Origin: Actinomycetota bacterium
Lineage (GTDB): Bacteria > Actinomycetota > Thermoleophilia > Gaiellales > Gaiellaceae
NCBI GenBank assembly: GCA_013813345.1
Contig: JACCRW010000419.1
Location: 1-6,627, forward strand
DNA: 6,627 bases
Reading direction: 5' to 3'
Below the pieces are notes generated by a model that saw only the letters and a program-made list of their open reading frames with translations, made no database searches and was not told the DNA's origin. The translations under genes and the position numbers were made by a program. Shown one piece after another: positions 5,700 through 6,627 of this stretch (positions within the stretch are counted from its first letter, which is position 1; every line of letters starts with the position of its first letter).

Positions 5700-5779
5700 T
5701 CGTTGCGGACACGTCCCACCTGGACGGTTGGTGGCTGGTGGAATCTCACGAGCGCGGGGGGCGTTGGGTTCGAGTAGAT
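5700..5779. other. Intergenic spacer between deaminase and permease
   Basis: The spacer is 80 nt long and has no clear terminator. CCACC at 5716-5720 can pair with GGTGG at 5730-5734 over a 9-nt loop, but the stem is short and no T-run follows. Read-through from the deaminase into the permease is therefore plausible. An in-frame GTG at 5738 could extend the permease by 14 residues. Confidence 0.4.
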
Positions 5780-6627
5780 ATGGCCGCCCGCTGGAAGCTC
5801 CTGATCGCCCTCTGGACCGTCTATCTCGTCTGGGGCTCGACCTACCTCGGGATCAAGCTCACTGTGCGGACGCTGCCCGCGTTCCTCTCCGCCGGCTCGC
5901 GCTTCCTGCTCGCCGGCAGCCTGCTGGCGCTGATCCTCGTGCTGACCGGCCGCAGCATTCGCGTCACGCGGCGCGAGCTCACCGGCTCGGCACTGCTCGG
6001 AATCTCGCTGCTCGGCCTCGGCGTCGGGCTTGTCACTCTCGCCGAGACACGGATCGACTCGAGCGTCGCCGCGATGATTGCGGGCTCGGTGCCGCTCCAG
6101 GTGATCCTCCTGCGCACGCTCGCGCGCGAGCGCGTCGCCCGCGCAACGCGGCTGAGCGTGCTCGTCGGCCTGGCCGGGCTCGCGCTGATCGCGATCCCGG
6201 GCGGCGAAGGCGGAGCGAGCGCAGTCGGCCTCGCGATCGCGCTCGGCGCGAGCATCTCCTGGTCGCTCGGCTCCTTCTTCGGCCACAAGCTGCCGCTGCC
6301 GCGCGACGGTTTCGTCGCGGCGACCTGGGAGATGCTGAGCGCCGGCTTCTTCCTGCTCGTGCTCGGCGTCGCCTCAGGCGAGCTCGTGACGATGGAACCT
6401 GGCGGCTTCAGCCTCGAGTCGATCGCCGCGTGGCTCTACCTCGCCGTCTTCGGCACGCTGATCGCGTTCACCGCGTACACCTGGCTGCTGCGGAACGCGC
6501 CGATCTCGAAGGTCGTCACGCACCAGTACGTGAATCCGCTCGTCGCGATCGCGCTCGGCGCGCTCCTCCTGGACGAGAAGATCACGCTCGCAGTCGGGGT
6601 CGGCGCGGCGTTGATCGTCGGCTCGGT
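5780..6627 (+). CDS. EamA/DMT-superfamily permease, YedA-like (3' end beyond the window)
   Basis: The first 282 residues of an inner-membrane transporter are present, close to the family's usual 290-300, so only the tail is missing. It begins MAARWKLLIALWTVYLVWGS; the VWGSTYLGIK block (17-26) marks the first EamA repeat of YedA-like members. The second repeat runs from about 148 (VGLAIALGASISWSLGSFF) through AAWLYLAVFGTLIAFTAYTW (216-235) and the signature YVNPLVAIALGALLLDE (250-266). About ten hydrophobic helices in two five-helix repeats fit the family, which mostly exports small metabolites such as amino acids. ATG at 5780 has a weak GAG 5 nt upstream. The gene follows the deaminase by 80 nt on the same strand, so it may move that enzyme's substrate or product, but this is only positional inference. 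Confidence 0.9.
   Translation, partial: MAARWKLLIALWTVYLVWGSTYLGIKLTVRTLPAFLSAGSRFLLAGSLLALILVLTGRSIRVTRRELTGSALLGISLLGLGVGLVTLAETRIDSSVAAMIAGSVPLQVILLRTLARERVARATRLSVLVGLAGLALIAIPGGEGGASAVGLAIALGASISWSLGSFFGHKLPLPRDGFVAATWEMLSAGFFLLVLGVASGELVTMEPGGFSLESIAAWLYLAVFGTLIAFTAYTWLLRNAPISKVVTHQYVNPLVAIALGALLLDEKITLAVGVGAALIVGS

Noticed and set aside
5715..5741. CCACC/GGTGG hairpin as a terminator after the deaminase
   Set aside because: The stem is 5 bp, a competing second GGTGG lies nearby, and no T-run follows.
5255..6286. 343-codon minus-strand reading frame across the deaminase end and the permease
   Set aside because: It is charged, low-complexity sequence opposite two well-supported genes.

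Overview
This 6.6 kb window is very GC-rich and densely coded. It looks like the chromosome of a high-GC bacterium, most likely an actinomycete-type organism and possibly of the Thermoleophilia. That placement rests on base composition, GTG starts and the look of the GT4 glycosyltransferase and the deaminase; it is inference, and no rRNA or marker gene is present. Seven protein genes fill almost the whole window. I see no RNA genes, CRISPR arrays, insertion sequences or phage genes.

Layout. (1) Positions 1-76 hold a strong hairpin placed as a terminator for the leftward unit. (2) On the minus strand, an NAD(P)H-dependent FMN/quinone reductase (1805 to 1230) is followed after 10 nt by a PimA-like GT4 glycosyltransferase (1219 to 77). 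(3) Diverging from the reductase across a 43-bp gap is a plus-strand pair. It consists of a two-domain VOC ring-cleaving dioxygenase of the MhqA/MhqE/MhqO type (1849-2775) and an MhqD-like carboxylesterase (2760-3395) that overlaps it by 16 nt. (4) An EntS-like MFS exporter (4619 to 3327, minus strand) converges on the esterase, and the two coding ends overlap by 69 bp. (5) An AT-rich 87-bp divergent promoter region carries phased ATGAC/TGACGTCA elements. (6) To its right are an atypical adenosine-deaminase-family enzyme (4707-5699) and an EamA/DMT permease (from 5780, cut by the window edge).

How the genes may work together. Reductase, ring-cleaving dioxygenase and esterase recall the Bacillus MhqR regulon (azoR2, mhqED, mhqNOP, mhqA), which detoxifies quinones and hydroquinones. 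Here they are packed around one divergent promoter, with an exporter next door. No MarR-type regulator is visible in the window. The deaminase keeps the zinc and catalytic residues of the family but lacks two Asp residues that canonical adenosine deaminase uses at the active site, so its substrate is open. The most unusual non-coding signal is the palindrome set between exporter and deaminase; a related 7-mer lies at the reductase/dioxygenase promoter.
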